Below, piece by piece: positions 26,739 through 34,778 of a DNA stretch of 64,000 nt. The notes beneath the pieces were generated by a model that was not told the origin of the DNA, did not search any database, and saw only the letters and a list, made by a program, of their open reading frames with translations. Numbering within the stretch: the stretch's first letter is position 1; each line of letters begins with the position of its first letter. Source of the stretch: Thermus sp. 2.9. Its GTDB lineage: Bacteria; Deinococcota; Deinococci; Deinococcales; Thermaceae. Location: assembly GCF_000794385.1 (NCBI RefSeq), contig NZ_JTJB01000034.1:62001-126000 (forward strand). Reading direction: 5' to 3'. The position numbers were made by a program, and so were the translations under genes.

Positions 26739-27335
26739 ATGACCGAGCGCCCAGCCCTCTTTCGCTACCGCTACTTCTTCGCCGGGGAGCCCGCGGGGGA
26801 AGGGCGGCTGGAGGTGCGCCCGGGGGAGGAAGGGGTGCGGGCTGTTTTGACCGCCGAGCTAACCCTTCCCCTACCCAAAACCCGCCTTCGCTGGCAGACG
26901 GAAACCGACCCCGAGGGCTTTTCCCGCTACTTCGCCGAGCGAGTGGAGGGGCGGGAGGCCAGGGTCTTCACCGTGGAGCGCCTGGAGGAGGAAGGGGTGG
27001 TCCTGGTGAGCCAGGGCAAGGAAAGCGTGGCTCTGCCCTACCTGGTCCCCTACCACGACCCCCTTTCCCTGGTCCTCTACCTTCCCCGGCTGTTCCTGGT
27101 GCCGGGGGAGGTGGCCCGCTTTCCCATGCCAGGGGGGCGGGTCTACGTGGAGCGGCTTTCGGACCTCGAGGCGGAAGGGCGGCTTCGCCAGCACTTCCGC
27201 CTGCGCCCGGGCCTAAGCCTGGTGCAGCTGGAAGAGGGGCTACCCGTGCGCCTGGCCCAGCAGGTGGGGGACCACGTGTTTGAGGCGGTGCTGGAGGGGG
27301 TGGAGGAGGCGAAAAGGCGCCGCCGCTGGGTATAG
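26739..27335 (+). CDS. Hypothetical protein, beta-rich, partner of the upstream membrane protein
   Basis: 198 residues with no signal peptide or membrane segment. The pattern of alternating strands ([19 protein letters not shown], then [12 protein letters not shown]) suggests a beta-barrel or clamp, loosely like DUF3108-type proteins; this is only an impression. A-A-G-G-T before the ATG is a weak RBS. The hisD -10 box overlaps its last codons. Confidence 0.6.
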   Translation: MTERPALFRYRYFFAGEPAGEGRLEVRPGEEGVRAVLTAELTLPLPKTRLRWQTETDPEGFSRYFAERVEGREARVFTVERLEEEGVVLVSQGKESVALPYLVPYHDPLSLVLYLPRLFLVPGEVARFPMPGGRVYVERLSDLEAEGRLRQHFRLRPGLSLVQLEEGLPVRLAQQVGDHVFEAVLEGVEEAKRRRRWV

Positions 27336-27336
27336 T
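27331..27336 (+). promoter_or_regulatory. -10 box of a leaderless promoter for hisD
   Basis: TATAGT ends 6 nt before ATG 27343 and overlaps the upstream stop codon. Confidence 0.55.
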
Positions 27337-27342
27337 GGAGCC

Positions 27343-28585
27343 ATGATCTACCGCGCCGAGGAGGTACGGGAGCGCTTCGCCTGCCGGGGGCTTTCCTTTG
27401 ACCCCACGGTGGAGGAGATCGTCCGGGGCATCCTCCGAGCGGTCCGGGAGGAGGGGGACGCCGCCTTGGACCGCTTGAGCCTGGACCTGGACGGCCACCC
27501 CGTGGAGGAGATCCCCCAAGAAGGCCTGGCGCGAGGCTTACGACGACCTGGACGCCGAGCTTAAGGGACGCCTTGGAGACCCGCCAAGGGAGCGCATAGA
27601 GGCCTTCTACCGCGAGGAGGCCCGGGGAGGGTTTTTGCGGGCGGAGGAGGCGGGGGTTTTGGGCCAGCTGGTGCGGCCCCTTTCCCGGGTGGGGGTCTAC
27701 GTTCCCGGGGGGAGCGCCCCGCTTCTTTCCAGCCTCCTCATGGCCGTGGTGCCCGCCAAGGTGGCGGGGGTGGCGGAGGTGATCGTGGCGAGCCCCCCCA
27801 AGGTCCATCCCGGGGTGCTGGCCGCCGCCTGGGTGGCGGGGGCGGACCGGCTTTTCGCCATGGGCGGGGCCCAGGCCATCGGCGCCTTGGCCTACGGCAC
27901 GGGGCGCATACCCCGGGTGGACAAGATCGTGGGGCCGGGGAACGCCTACGTGGTGGCGGCCAAGCGCCTGGTCTACGGGGTGGTGGGCCTGGATGGCCTC
28001 GCCGGCCCCACGGAGACCATGATCGTGGCGGACGGCTCCGCCTCTCCCCGGCTCCTCGCCGCCGACCTCCTGGCCCAGGCGGAGCATGGCCCCGATTCCG
28101 AGCCCTGGCTTCTTTCCCCGGAGCAGGCCCTTTTGGAGCGGGTGGAGGCGGAGCTTTACCGGCAACTTTCCGACCTTCCCCGGGCGGAGACCGCCCGAAG
28201 GGCCCTGGAGCGGGGGGGGCTCGTCCTCACCCGGGACCTGGAGGAGGCTTTTGAGCTCGCCAACCTTTACGCCCCCGAGCACCTCTGCCTGGCCCTGGCC
28301 GACCCCCTTCCTTGGCTCGGCAAGGTGCAAAACGCCGGCGGGGTCTTCCTGGGGGAGGGAAGCCCCGAGGCCCTGGGGGACTACATCGCCGGGCCGAGCC
28401 ACGTGATGCCCACCTCCGGCACCGCACGCTTCCAGGGGGGGCTTAGCGTGCGGGACTTCCTCAAGGTGATCCCCGTGATAGGGCTAGGGGAGAAGGCGGT
28501 GAGGGAGCTTTCCGCCAAGGGGGCGGTGCTCGCTCGGGCGGAGGGCCTCGAGGGCCACGCCCGCTCCTTGGACCTTAGGCGATGA
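27343..28585 (+). pseudogene. hisD: Histidinol dehydrogenase, frameshifted
   Basis: The N-terminal part is in frame 1 to about 27515 and the rest is in frame 2 from about 27592. The intervening bases read correctly ([21 protein letters not shown]) only if one extra base is removed from each of four runs: C at 27513-27517, G at 27565-27567, C at 27580-27582, G at 27588-27590. The main part has G-V-Y-V-P-G-G, the N-A-Y-V-V-A-A-K block, D-G-L-A-G-P-T-E, zinc-site E-H-G and the Y-A-P-E-H-L signature. The enzyme oxidises histidinol to histidine in the last steps of biosynthesis. Four insertions within 80 bp point to poor local sequence rather than a real null allele. Confidence 0.88.
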
Positions 28586-29379
28586 GGCTTTTCCACGAGC
28601 TCTTAGGGCCACTGGAGCTACCCGACCGCTTTGCGCGCATCGTGAGCCTGGCCCCCAACCTCACGGACGCCCTCTTCGCCCTGGGGGTGGGGGAGAGGCT
28701 CGTGGGCCGGAGCGCCTTCTGCCACCGCCCGGCCCAGGTCCTTTCCCTGCCCGTGGTGGCCTCCTACACCAAGACCCGGCTGGAGCTTCTGAGGAGCCTA
28801 GAGCCCGACCTGGTCCTCCTCTCCACCGGGGTGCAGCGGGAGCAGGCAGTCAAGCTTAAGGAAGCGGGCTTTCCCGTCTACGCCGTGCCTCTGCCCACAA
28901 GCCCTTACGGCATCCTGGAGAACCTTTCCACCTTGGGCCACCTCTTGGACCTGGAGGAAAAGGCGGTGGCCTTGGCCCACGAGCTTTCGGTCCGCTACGC
29001 CGCCCTCAAGGGGCGGTTTCGCCTAAGGGTTTACTTTGAGATGGACCTGGGCGGGCCCATCACCGTGGGGCGGGGAAGCTACATCGCCCAAGCCCTTTTG
29101 CACCTGGGCCTGGAGCCCATCTTCCTGGACGTTCCCCAGGCCTACTTCGCCCCCGACCTGGAGGAGGTGGCCCGGCGCAAGCCTGACCTCTTCCTCTACG
29201 AGCCCAAGCCGTGGGGTAGGAACCCCCTAGAGAAGGCCCGGGCCCTGGCGCGGGAGCGGGGGTGGGACTTCCCCGTTGCGGCCACGGACGGGGACGAGCT
29301 CGCCCACTACGGGCCCATGTTCTTTGGCTTCCTGGAGAAGTTGGCGGCGCGGGTGGTGGAAACCTTAGGGGAGGCTTAA
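28582..29379 (+). CDS. Periplasmic-binding-protein-like (BtuF/FhuD fold) protein without a signal peptide
   Basis: 265 residues. [24 protein letters not shown] is the classic opening of the cobalamin/iron-siderophore binding family, followed by E-P-D-L-V-L-L and the second-lobe block. It lacks any N-terminal hydrophobic segment, so it probably stays in the cytoplasm and may serve as a corrinoid or heme-related binding protein rather than a transport component. No permease or ATPase gene is adjacent. The start overlaps the hisD stop (ATGA). Confidence 0.8.
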   Translation: MRLFHELLGPLELPDRFARIVSLAPNLTDALFALGVGERLVGRSAFCHRPAQVLSLPVVASYTKTRLELLRSLEPDLVLLSTGVQREQAVKLKEAGFPVYAVPLPTSPYGILENLSTLGHLLDLEEKAVALAHELSVRYAALKGRFRLRVYFEMDLGGPITVGRGSYIAQALLHLGLEPIFLDVPQAYFAPDLEEVARRKPDLFLYEPKPWGRNPLEKARALARERGWDFPVAATDGDELAHYGPMFFGFLEKLAARVVETLGEA

Positions 29380-29401
29380 GGCGTTCCGGATGGGCGGGCG
29401 G

Positions 29402-29407
29402 TATAGT
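29402..29407 (+). promoter_or_regulatory. -10 box of a leaderless promoter for the subtilase gene
   Basis: TATAGT ends 7 nt before ATG 29415, in the 35-nt gap after the binding-protein gene. Confidence 0.5.
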
Positions 29408-29414
29408 GGGGCCT

Positions 29415-30734
29415 ATGAAGCGAGGGTTTTGGGGACTGGTTTTGGGTGCGTTCTTCTTATCGGCCTGCGTGCAGAACCCTCCGCCATCTTCCTCTCCTCC
29501 TTCCCAAGCCACCTGTACGCCGCAGGCCACCGGCCAGTCCCTCCAGGCCCAGGGAGTGGGGGCGGGGTTCCAGGTGCCGCGGGGTTTGGGCGACTTCTCC
29601 GCACCTCACGTGCCCGGGGAGCTTTTGGTCTTTGCCGAGGGCTTTACGCCCCAGGGTTTAGCCAACCGGGTGGAAGGCGTGGTCCCCTTGAAGGTATTCC
29701 AAGGGGGCTTTCTACATGTGCGGGTGCCTCCAGGATGGGAACGGGCTAAGGCGGAGGCCCTCCTGCGGGCGGGGGCCCGGTGGGTGCAGCCGAACTACAT
29801 TTACGAGCCCTTGGCGCTTCCTCCCAACGACCCCTTGTACGCCCCTTACCAGAAGCCCCAGCTTAGCGGGCTTGTGGGCCTCGAGGCCGCTTGGGCAAAT
29901 AGCACGGGGGACCCCGACCTGATTTTGGCTGTGGTGGATACCGGGTATCTCCCTCACAAAGACATGGGTAGCAGGTGGTATCGTCCTCAAGGTTGCCTGG
30001 ATGTGGCTGACAACGACCAAGATCCCACGGACGACATAGCATCCCAAGACCGGGGGCATGGCCTAGCGGTGGCCTCGGTGATCGGGGCGGAGACCAACAA
30101 TGCCCTGGGCATGGCTGGGGTTACCTGGCGGGGGAAGCTCCTGCCCCTGAAGGTGGCGAGGTCCAGCGACGGGCTCATGAGCACCGCCTATGTGAGGGAG
30201 GCCGTGGACTTAGCGGTTCAGCTGGGTGCCAAGGTGATCAACCTCTCGTTGGGCGCTCCTGGTAGTGACCCCGTGCTGGAGCAGTCCCTAAGCGCTGCTA
30301 GGGCCCAGGGTGTGGTCCTGGTGGCGGCGGCGGGGAACGACGGCATTGACGGTGTGCTTTATCCCGCTTCCTCACCCTCCGTCATCGCTGTTGGCTCGGT
30401 AAGCAACGACAAGAGTAAATCTTACTTTTCCAACTACGGTCCCGAGCTGGACCTGGTGGCGCCAGGGGAGAGGGTAACGGTTCTACTTCCCAACAATGGC
30501 TACGGCTTTGGAAGCGGCACCTCCTTCGCCAGCCCGATTGTGGCCGGGGTGGTGGCGCTTTACATGAGCAAGTACGCCAGCGAACGCAAGGTGTGGCCCA
30601 CCCCGGACCAGGTTTACCAGTGCCTCACCGCCACCGCTGAAGACCTTGGACCCTCGGGCCGAGATGATGAGTACGGCTTCGGCCTGGTGCGGGCGGACCG
30701 GGTGATGGCGGACCTCACCCACTGCTTCCCTTAA
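29415..30734 (+). CDS. Subtilisin-family (S8) serine protease, lipoprotein
   Basis: 439 residues. A lipoprotein signal ends F-L-S-A-C (Cys 17), so the protein is lipid-anchored outside the membrane. A propeptide-like segment follows (about 50-125), then the catalytic domain with D in A-V-V-D-T-G, H in R-G-H-G-L-A-V-A-S, N in A-A-A-G-N-D and S in G-T-S-F-A-S-P, all intact. The domain has several Cys (for example Q-G-C-L-D-V and Y-Q-C-L-T) that could form disulphides, as in heat-stable proteases of this genus. The codon use is less C/G-biased than its neighbours, which may mean later acquisition or faster evolution. Confidence 0.93.
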   Translation: MKRGFWGLVLGAFFLSACVQNPPPSSSPPSQATCTPQATGQSLQAQGVGAGFQVPRGLGDFSAPHVPGELLVFAEGFTPQGLANRVEGVVPLKVFQGGFLHVRVPPGWERAKAEALLRAGARWVQPNYIYEPLALPPNDPLYAPYQKPQLSGLVGLEAAWANSTGDPDLILAVVDTGYLPHKDMGSRWYRPQGCLDVADNDQDPTDDIASQDRGHGLAVASVIGAETNNALGMAGVTWRGKLLPLKVARSSDGLMSTAYVREAVDLAVQLGAKVINLSLGAPGSDPVLEQSLSAARAQGVVLVAAAGNDGIDGVLYPASSPSVIAVGSVSNDKSKSYFSNYGPELDLVAPGERVTVLLPNNGYGFGSGTSFASPIVAGVVALYMSKYASERKVWPTPDQVYQCLTATAEDLGPSGRDDEYGFGLVRADRVMADLTHCFP

Positions 30735-30755
30735 TCCGCCTCACCGGGCGGGGTG

Positions 30756-30761
30756 TACACT
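30756..30761 (+). promoter_or_regulatory. -10 box for the LCP gene
   Basis: TACACT ends 8 nt before GTG 30770, consistent with a leaderless mRNA. Confidence 0.45.
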
Positions 30762-30769
30762 AGGCCTTT

Positions 30770-31918
30770 GTGCGGCGCTTCCTACTCGTCCTTCTCTTGG
30801 GGCTTCTTGCGGCGCTTTTCTACTGGGTTTACCCCCTTTTGGGCCCAGTGGCGCGCCAGGGGGCTTTGCCCTCCCCGGCGGGTCTAGAGGAGCCCCTCAC
30901 CCTCCTCGTCTACGGCTCTAGCCCCGAGTATTCCGGCTACCACAGGCGCGCGCCCGAGCGCTTCCGGGGCCTGGCGGACACGGTCCTCCTGGTGCGGCTG
31001 GACCCCTTGGCCCACCGGGTGGTGGTCCTTTCCATTCCCCGGGACACTTGGGTGAACGTGCCCGGCTACGGCTGGCACAAGATCAACGCCTATAGCCCCT
31101 TGGGGGGGCCGGAGCTCATGAAGGAGGCGGTGGCACACCTCACCGGGGTGCGGCCTGAGCGCTACCTGGTGGTGAGCACCGAGGCGCTGCGCCGGGGCGT
31201 GGATGCCCTAGGGGGGGTGCGGGTGTGCGTGGAAAAGCCCATGCGCTACCGGGACACCGCCGCTGGGCTTTCCATTGACCTGGAGCCCGGCTGCCAGGTG
31301 CTTAACGGGGTGCAGGTGGAAGGGTACCTGCGCTTCCGCAAGGACGCCCTAGGCGACATCGGCCGGGTGCAACGGCAGCAGGCCTTCTTCCACGCCCTAA
31401 AGGAGGAGCTCCTCTCCCCAAAGGGCCTCCTCCGCTTGCCCCGGGTGGTGGCGGCGGTGGAGCCTTATGTGCAGACGGACCTTTCCCGAGGGGAGCGGGG
31501 GGCCATCCTGGGCTTCGCCATGAAGCGGCCCGAACTCGTTAGCCTCCTCCTTCCCGGGCGCTTCGGGGGTGGGTGGGAGGTGGACGAGGGGGCCATGCGG
31601 CAGCTTCTCGCCCTCTACTTTGCGGGGGAGGCCCAGGAGGCGGAAGCTTCCTTGAGCGGCAAGCTGGTGGCCTTGGTCTACGGCCCGGGGCAAGAGGCCT
31701 TAGCGGAAAGGGCACAGGAAAGCCTCCACGCCTTGGGCTTGAGGGTGCTTCGCCACCCGGTGGACCTGGCCCCGGCCCGCACAGAGGTGCTGGAAAACGG
31801 CCCTGGCCTCTTGGCCAAGGCCCTAGGGGAAGCCTTAGGCGTGCCCCACCGCATCTCGGGGGAGGCGGTGCTTGGCGCCCACCTCACCCTGCGGCTTGGC
31901 GGGGACGCCCCTTTTTGA
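30770..31918 (+). CDS. LytR-CpsA-Psr (LCP) family cell-wall glycopolymer ligase
   Basis: 382 residues with a GTG start. One N-terminal membrane helix (about 3-22), an LCP domain (about 45-235), and a C-terminal LytR_C-like domain (about 290-380) are seen. LCP motifs are A-D-T-V-L-L-V-R-L-D, S-I-P-R-D-T-W-V, H-K-I-N-A-Y and the Arg pair in Y-L-R-F-R-K-D-x-x-G-D-I-G-R. The family transfers undecaprenyl-linked glycopolymers to peptidoglycan or other acceptors. Its neighbours, murJ and the M23/RlpA proteins, are also envelope-related. Confidence 0.92.
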   Translation: MRRFLLVLLLGLLAALFYWVYPLLGPVARQGALPSPAGLEEPLTLLVYGSSPEYSGYHRRAPERFRGLADTVLLVRLDPLAHRVVVLSIPRDTWVNVPGYGWHKINAYSPLGGPELMKEAVAHLTGVRPERYLVVSTEALRRGVDALGGVRVCVEKPMRYRDTAAGLSIDLEPGCQVLNGVQVEGYLRFRKDALGDIGRVQRQQAFFHALKEELLSPKGLLRLPRVVAAVEPYVQTDLSRGERGAILGFAMKRPELVSLLLPGRFGGGWEVDEGAMRQLLALYFAGEAQEAEASLSGKLVALVYGPGQEALAERAQESLHALGLRVLRHPVDLAPARTEVLENGPGLLAKALGEALGVPHRISGEAVLGAHLTLRLGGDAPF

Positions 31919-31936
31919 GTAGGATGGACTTCGCCC

Positions 31937-32024
31937 GCCGGGGTGGCGGAACGGTAGACGCTGCGGACTTAAAATCCGCTGGGGGGTTACCCCCGTACGG
32001 GTTCGAGTCCCGTCCCCGGCACCA
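31937..32024 (+). tRNA. tRNA-Leu (anticodon TAA)
   Basis: Acceptor arms GCCGGGG (31937-31943) and CCCCGGC (32014-32020) pair; A and encoded CCA follow (32021-32024). The anticodon stem is GCGGA/TCCGC with loop CTTAAAA, so the anticodon is TAA (31970-31972). The long variable arm GGGGGTTACCCCC marks a class II tRNA. The T-arm is CGGGTTCGAGTCCCG. Confidence 0.97.
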
Positions 32025-32029
32025 CCTTT

Positions 32030-32054
32030 GGCCCCGGAAGAGGGGCCTTCCTTT
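32030..32054 (+). terminator. Intrinsic terminator after tRNA-Leu
   Basis: Hairpin GGCCCC-GGAAGA-GGGGCC (32030-32047) followed by TTCCTTT (32048-32054), ending right at the ATG of the next gene. It leaves little room for a separate promoter before that gene. Confidence 0.65.
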
Positions 32055-33146
32055 ATGCTAAGGCCCGTGGGCGTTCTCACCCGCTTTCTGGAAAGGACCA
32101 TGGCCCAGGCCCGGTACGACCTCTTGGGCCCGGGGCGCTTTTTGGCGGAGCTCCCGGAGCTTGGGCTGAAGGTGGAGGCTTCCCACCTCGAGGCCGCCCG
32201 GGAGGCCCTGCGGGAAGCCTTGGAGGCTTGGCTCCTACAGGCCTTGCGTTCCGGGCTCACCCCGCCCGGTTTGGAGGAAGAGGTAGACCCCGTGCGGGCC
32301 CGGTTCTTCGCCCTGGCGGGGGAGATGTGGCGGCTTTTGCGCGAGCCGCAAGCCCCTGCCAAGCCGCAAGAGCCGCCCAAACCTCAAGAACCCCCGAAGC
32401 CCCAGGAGACGCCGAAGGCCAAACGCCTCACCTCGGTGGAGGAGTGGCTCAAAGGGCTCGGCATCCAGGTGGTGAAGAAGCCCGAGGAGGACGAGGAGAA
32501 GGAGAAGGTCCTGACCCGGCTGTCCCTCTTCCTGGGGGACCGCTACCCCAGCCTGGAAAAGCTTTATGAGCGCCTGAAGCAGAGCCTATCCACCAAGCGC
32601 CAGTTTGAGCTTTCCTTGGCGGAGGCGAGCCAGGAGGAGATCGCCAACTCCACCCAGTTTTGCACCCTGCTCAAGCAGTACGCCCTCCTCACCAGCTACC
32701 ACTACAAGAGCGAGGAGCGGCGTATCCGGGCTAAGGCCAGCACCGAGGGCTGGGTGCAGAACTTCCTCACCGGGGGTTGGCTGGAGCGCTACGTGGCCGA
32801 GCGGCTTCGGAAGCTCCTCCGTTCCAAGAACCTGCCCCACGAGGTGGCGGTGGGCTACCAGGTGACCCTCCCGGGGGGCGAGGCCATGGAGCTGGACGTC
32901 CTGGTGCGGGTGGGGGAGCGGGTGTATTGGTTTGAGGCCAAAACTGGGGACTTCCAAGCCCACATCGCCAAGTACGCCGGGCTCAAGAAGGTGCTGGGCC
33001 TTTCCGCCCGGGAAAGCTTCTTGGTCCTCCTGGGCATGGACAAGGCCAGGGCCAAGGAGCTTTCCGCCCTGCACGGCCTCACCGTGGTGAACCAGGCGAA
33101 TTTCATAGAGGTCTTCCAGGAGGTTCTGGAGGGCAATGCTGCGTAA
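32055..33146 (+). CDS. PD-(D/E)XK nuclease-like protein with central Pro-Lys linker, unknown role
   Basis: 363 residues. An N-terminal helical region (about 1-95) is followed by a repeat-like linker P-K-P-Q-E-P (about 100-125), a charged helical middle (about 135-215), and a C-terminal domain with G-G-W-L-E-R-Y-V, then E-L-D-V-L-V and F-E-A-K-T-G. E-L-D and E-x-K with a following Thr-Gly is the core of PD-(D/E)XK nucleases and recalls the nuclease half of Card1/DUF1887 proteins; no CARF domain is seen. Start is uncertain: ATG 32055 abuts the tRNA terminator, while ATG 32100 has AAAGGA 4 nt upstream. The 3' end overlaps murJ by 11 nt. Confidence 0.65.
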   Translation: MLRPVGVLTRFLERTMAQARYDLLGPGRFLAELPELGLKVEASHLEAAREALREALEAWLLQALRSGLTPPGLEEEVDPVRARFFALAGEMWRLLREPQAPAKPQEPPKPQEPPKPQETPKAKRLTSVEEWLKGLGIQVVKKPEEDEEKEKVLTRLSLFLGDRYPSLEKLYERLKQSLSTKRQFELSLAEASQEEIANSTQFCTLLKQYALLTSYHYKSEERRIRAKASTEGWVQNFLTGGWLERYVAERLRKLLRSKNLPHEVAVGYQVTLPGGEAMELDVLVRVGERVYWFEAKTGDFQAHIAKYAGLKKVLGLSARESFLVLLGMDKARAKELSALHGLTVVNQANFIEVFQEVLEGNAA

Positions 33147-34611
33147 GGTCCTCCTGGTCATGGGGGGCACCTTGGCCTCGAGGGTCTTGGGCCTCCTGCG
33201 CCAGGCGGTCTTCAACGCCCTTTACCCGGACGCCCTAAAGGACGCCTTCAACGTGGCCTACCGGGTGCCGAACCTCCTCAGGGAGCTTTTGGCGGAAGGG
33301 GCGGTGCAAAACGCCCTAATCCCCATCCTGAAAAATTTGCCCGAGGCCGAGGCCAGGTCCTTCGCCCGCCGCTTCGCCGCCTTCCTCTTGGGGGTGAACC
33401 TCCTCGTTTTGGGCCTCGGTTACCTTCTCGCCCCCTGGGCGGTGGGGCTTTTGGTGGCGGAGGGAAGCCACCTGCGGGAGGAAGAGGCCTTCGCCCAGGT
33501 GGTCCACCTCACCCGGCTCCTCCTGCCCTTTCTCCTCGGCATCTCCATGGCCGCCCTTTTCTCCGCCCTCTTACAGGCGGAGGAGCGCTTCCTGCCCTAC
33601 GCCTTAGGCCCCATCGCCTTCAACCTGGCCGCCATCGGCCTCATGGCCCTCTTCCCTGGGGACCCCACCTTTTTGGGCCTTTCCGTGGCCCTGGGGGGGC
33701 TTTTGCAGGCGGCGGTTCAGCTTCCCTTCCTAAAGGGGCTTCGCCTGGAGTGGCGTTGGCACCCGGCCTTCGCCACGGCGCTTCTTCGCATTGGACCCTT
33801 CGCCTTCACCACCTCCTTGCGGCAGTTCTTGAACCTGGTTCTCACCAACATCCTCACCCGCTACCCTCCGGCGGCGGTGACGGGCTTTTACAACGCCGAG
33901 GTGGTGTTCCAGATGGCCTTGGGCCTTTTGGCCACGAGCCCGGCCATCGCCTACTTTCCCCGGATGAGCGCCCTAAAGGGGGAGGAGCTCGCCCGGTTCC
34001 TGGAAAGACCCCTCAAGCGCTTCTCCCTCCTCCTCGCCCTGGCGGGGGGGCTCTTCCTGGGGTTGGCGCCCTATGTGGTGGTGCTTCTTTTCGGCCTCTT
34101 CGGGCCCCTTACCCCGGAGAACCGGGCCTACAGCGCCCAGGTCCTCGCCGCCATGGGCTTGGCGGTGCTTCCTTGGGGGGTGAACACCTTTCTGCTCCGG
34201 GGCCTTTACGCCCTGGGGCGGGTGCGGCAGGCGGTGGGGGCGAGCGCCCTGGTGTTCCTCGCCAACACCTTGGGCTACTGGCTCCTGAGGGACGCCGGGC
34301 TTTTCGCCCTCAACCTGGCCACCGCCCTGGCGGGGTGGTTTGGCCTTGCCCTTTACCTTCGGCTTCTCGCGCGGGAAGGGGTGAGGGTTGGCTTCCTGCC
34401 CCATTATCTGGGAAAGGTCTACCTGGCGGGGTTTGTAGCCGCTTTGCCCGGGCTCTTGGTCCGGGTGGAGGATCCCCTAGCCGCCCTAGGGCCCCTTGTC
34501 CTGGGCGGGGGAGCGGGGGTTGGGCTTTTTGTCCTGGTGGGCTTTCTTCTGGGCCTGCCCCTTCGGGATGTCCTTTCCAAGCCTTTTGCAAGCGGAAGTA
34601 GAGGGGCTTGA
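33136..34611 (+). CDS. murJ: Lipid II flippase MurJ (MviN family)
   Basis: 491 residues with about 14 membrane helices. The N-terminus R-K-V-L-L-V-M-G-G-T-L-A-S-R-V-L-G-L-L-R with A-F-N-V-A-Y-R-V-P-N-L-L-R-E-L-L-A-E-G-A is diagnostic, including Arg residues lining the cavity. MurJ flips lipid II across the inner membrane for peptidoglycan synthesis. It overlaps the upstream nuclease-like gene by 11 nt, so the two share a transcript. Confidence 0.96.
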   Translation: MLRKVLLVMGGTLASRVLGLLRQAVFNALYPDALKDAFNVAYRVPNLLRELLAEGAVQNALIPILKNLPEAEARSFARRFAAFLLGVNLLVLGLGYLLAPWAVGLLVAEGSHLREEEAFAQVVHLTRLLLPFLLGISMAALFSALLQAEERFLPYALGPIAFNLAAIGLMALFPGDPTFLGLSVALGGLLQAAVQLPFLKGLRLEWRWHPAFATALLRIGPFAFTTSLRQFLNLVLTNILTRYPPAAVTGFYNAEVVFQMALGLLATSPAIAYFPRMSALKGEELARFLERPLKRFSLLLALAGGLFLGLAPYVVVLLFGLFGPLTPENRAYSAQVLAAMGLAVLPWGVNTFLLRGLYALGRVRQAVGASALVFLANTLGYWLLRDAGLFALNLATALAGWFGLALYLRLLAREGVRVGFLPHYLGKVYLAGFVAALPGLLVRVEDPLAALGPLVLGGGAGVGLFVLVGFLLGLPLRDVLSKPFASGSRGA

Positions 34612-34778
34612 GCCTCCGTAGAGTCCGCCTGGGGGTCCCGCGCTCCAGGAGGATCCTGGCCCTGCTTAAGCGCCCCGAGCTCGTAGACCACCCTGGGGTA
34701 GTCGGTGCCGTCCCGGCCCGTGCGGCGTCGGTGGGGCTCAAAGAGGAAGGGAACGGCTGGCGGCCGGGGAGCCGTAGC
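34612..34778. other. Convergent intergenic gap between murJ and the CoA-synthetase gene
   Basis: 167 nt without a gene I can support. Short open frames run through on both strands; one minus-strand frame reads D-G-T-D-Y-P-R-V-V-Y-E-L and could be a decayed 3' fragment, but it has no start and no recognised match. No clear terminator hairpin with a T run is visible. Confidence 0.4.

Noticed and set aside
32340-32420. Short repeats at 32.35-32.42 kb as a CRISPR or satellite
   Set aside because: The repeats are the P-K-P-Q-E-P codons of a linker in a coding region, with no spacers.
34612-34778. Minus-strand frame reading D-G-T-D-Y-P-R-V-V-Y-E-L as a gene
   Set aside because: No start codon, no RBS, and it runs antisense into murJ; it could be decayed sequence but is not supportable.
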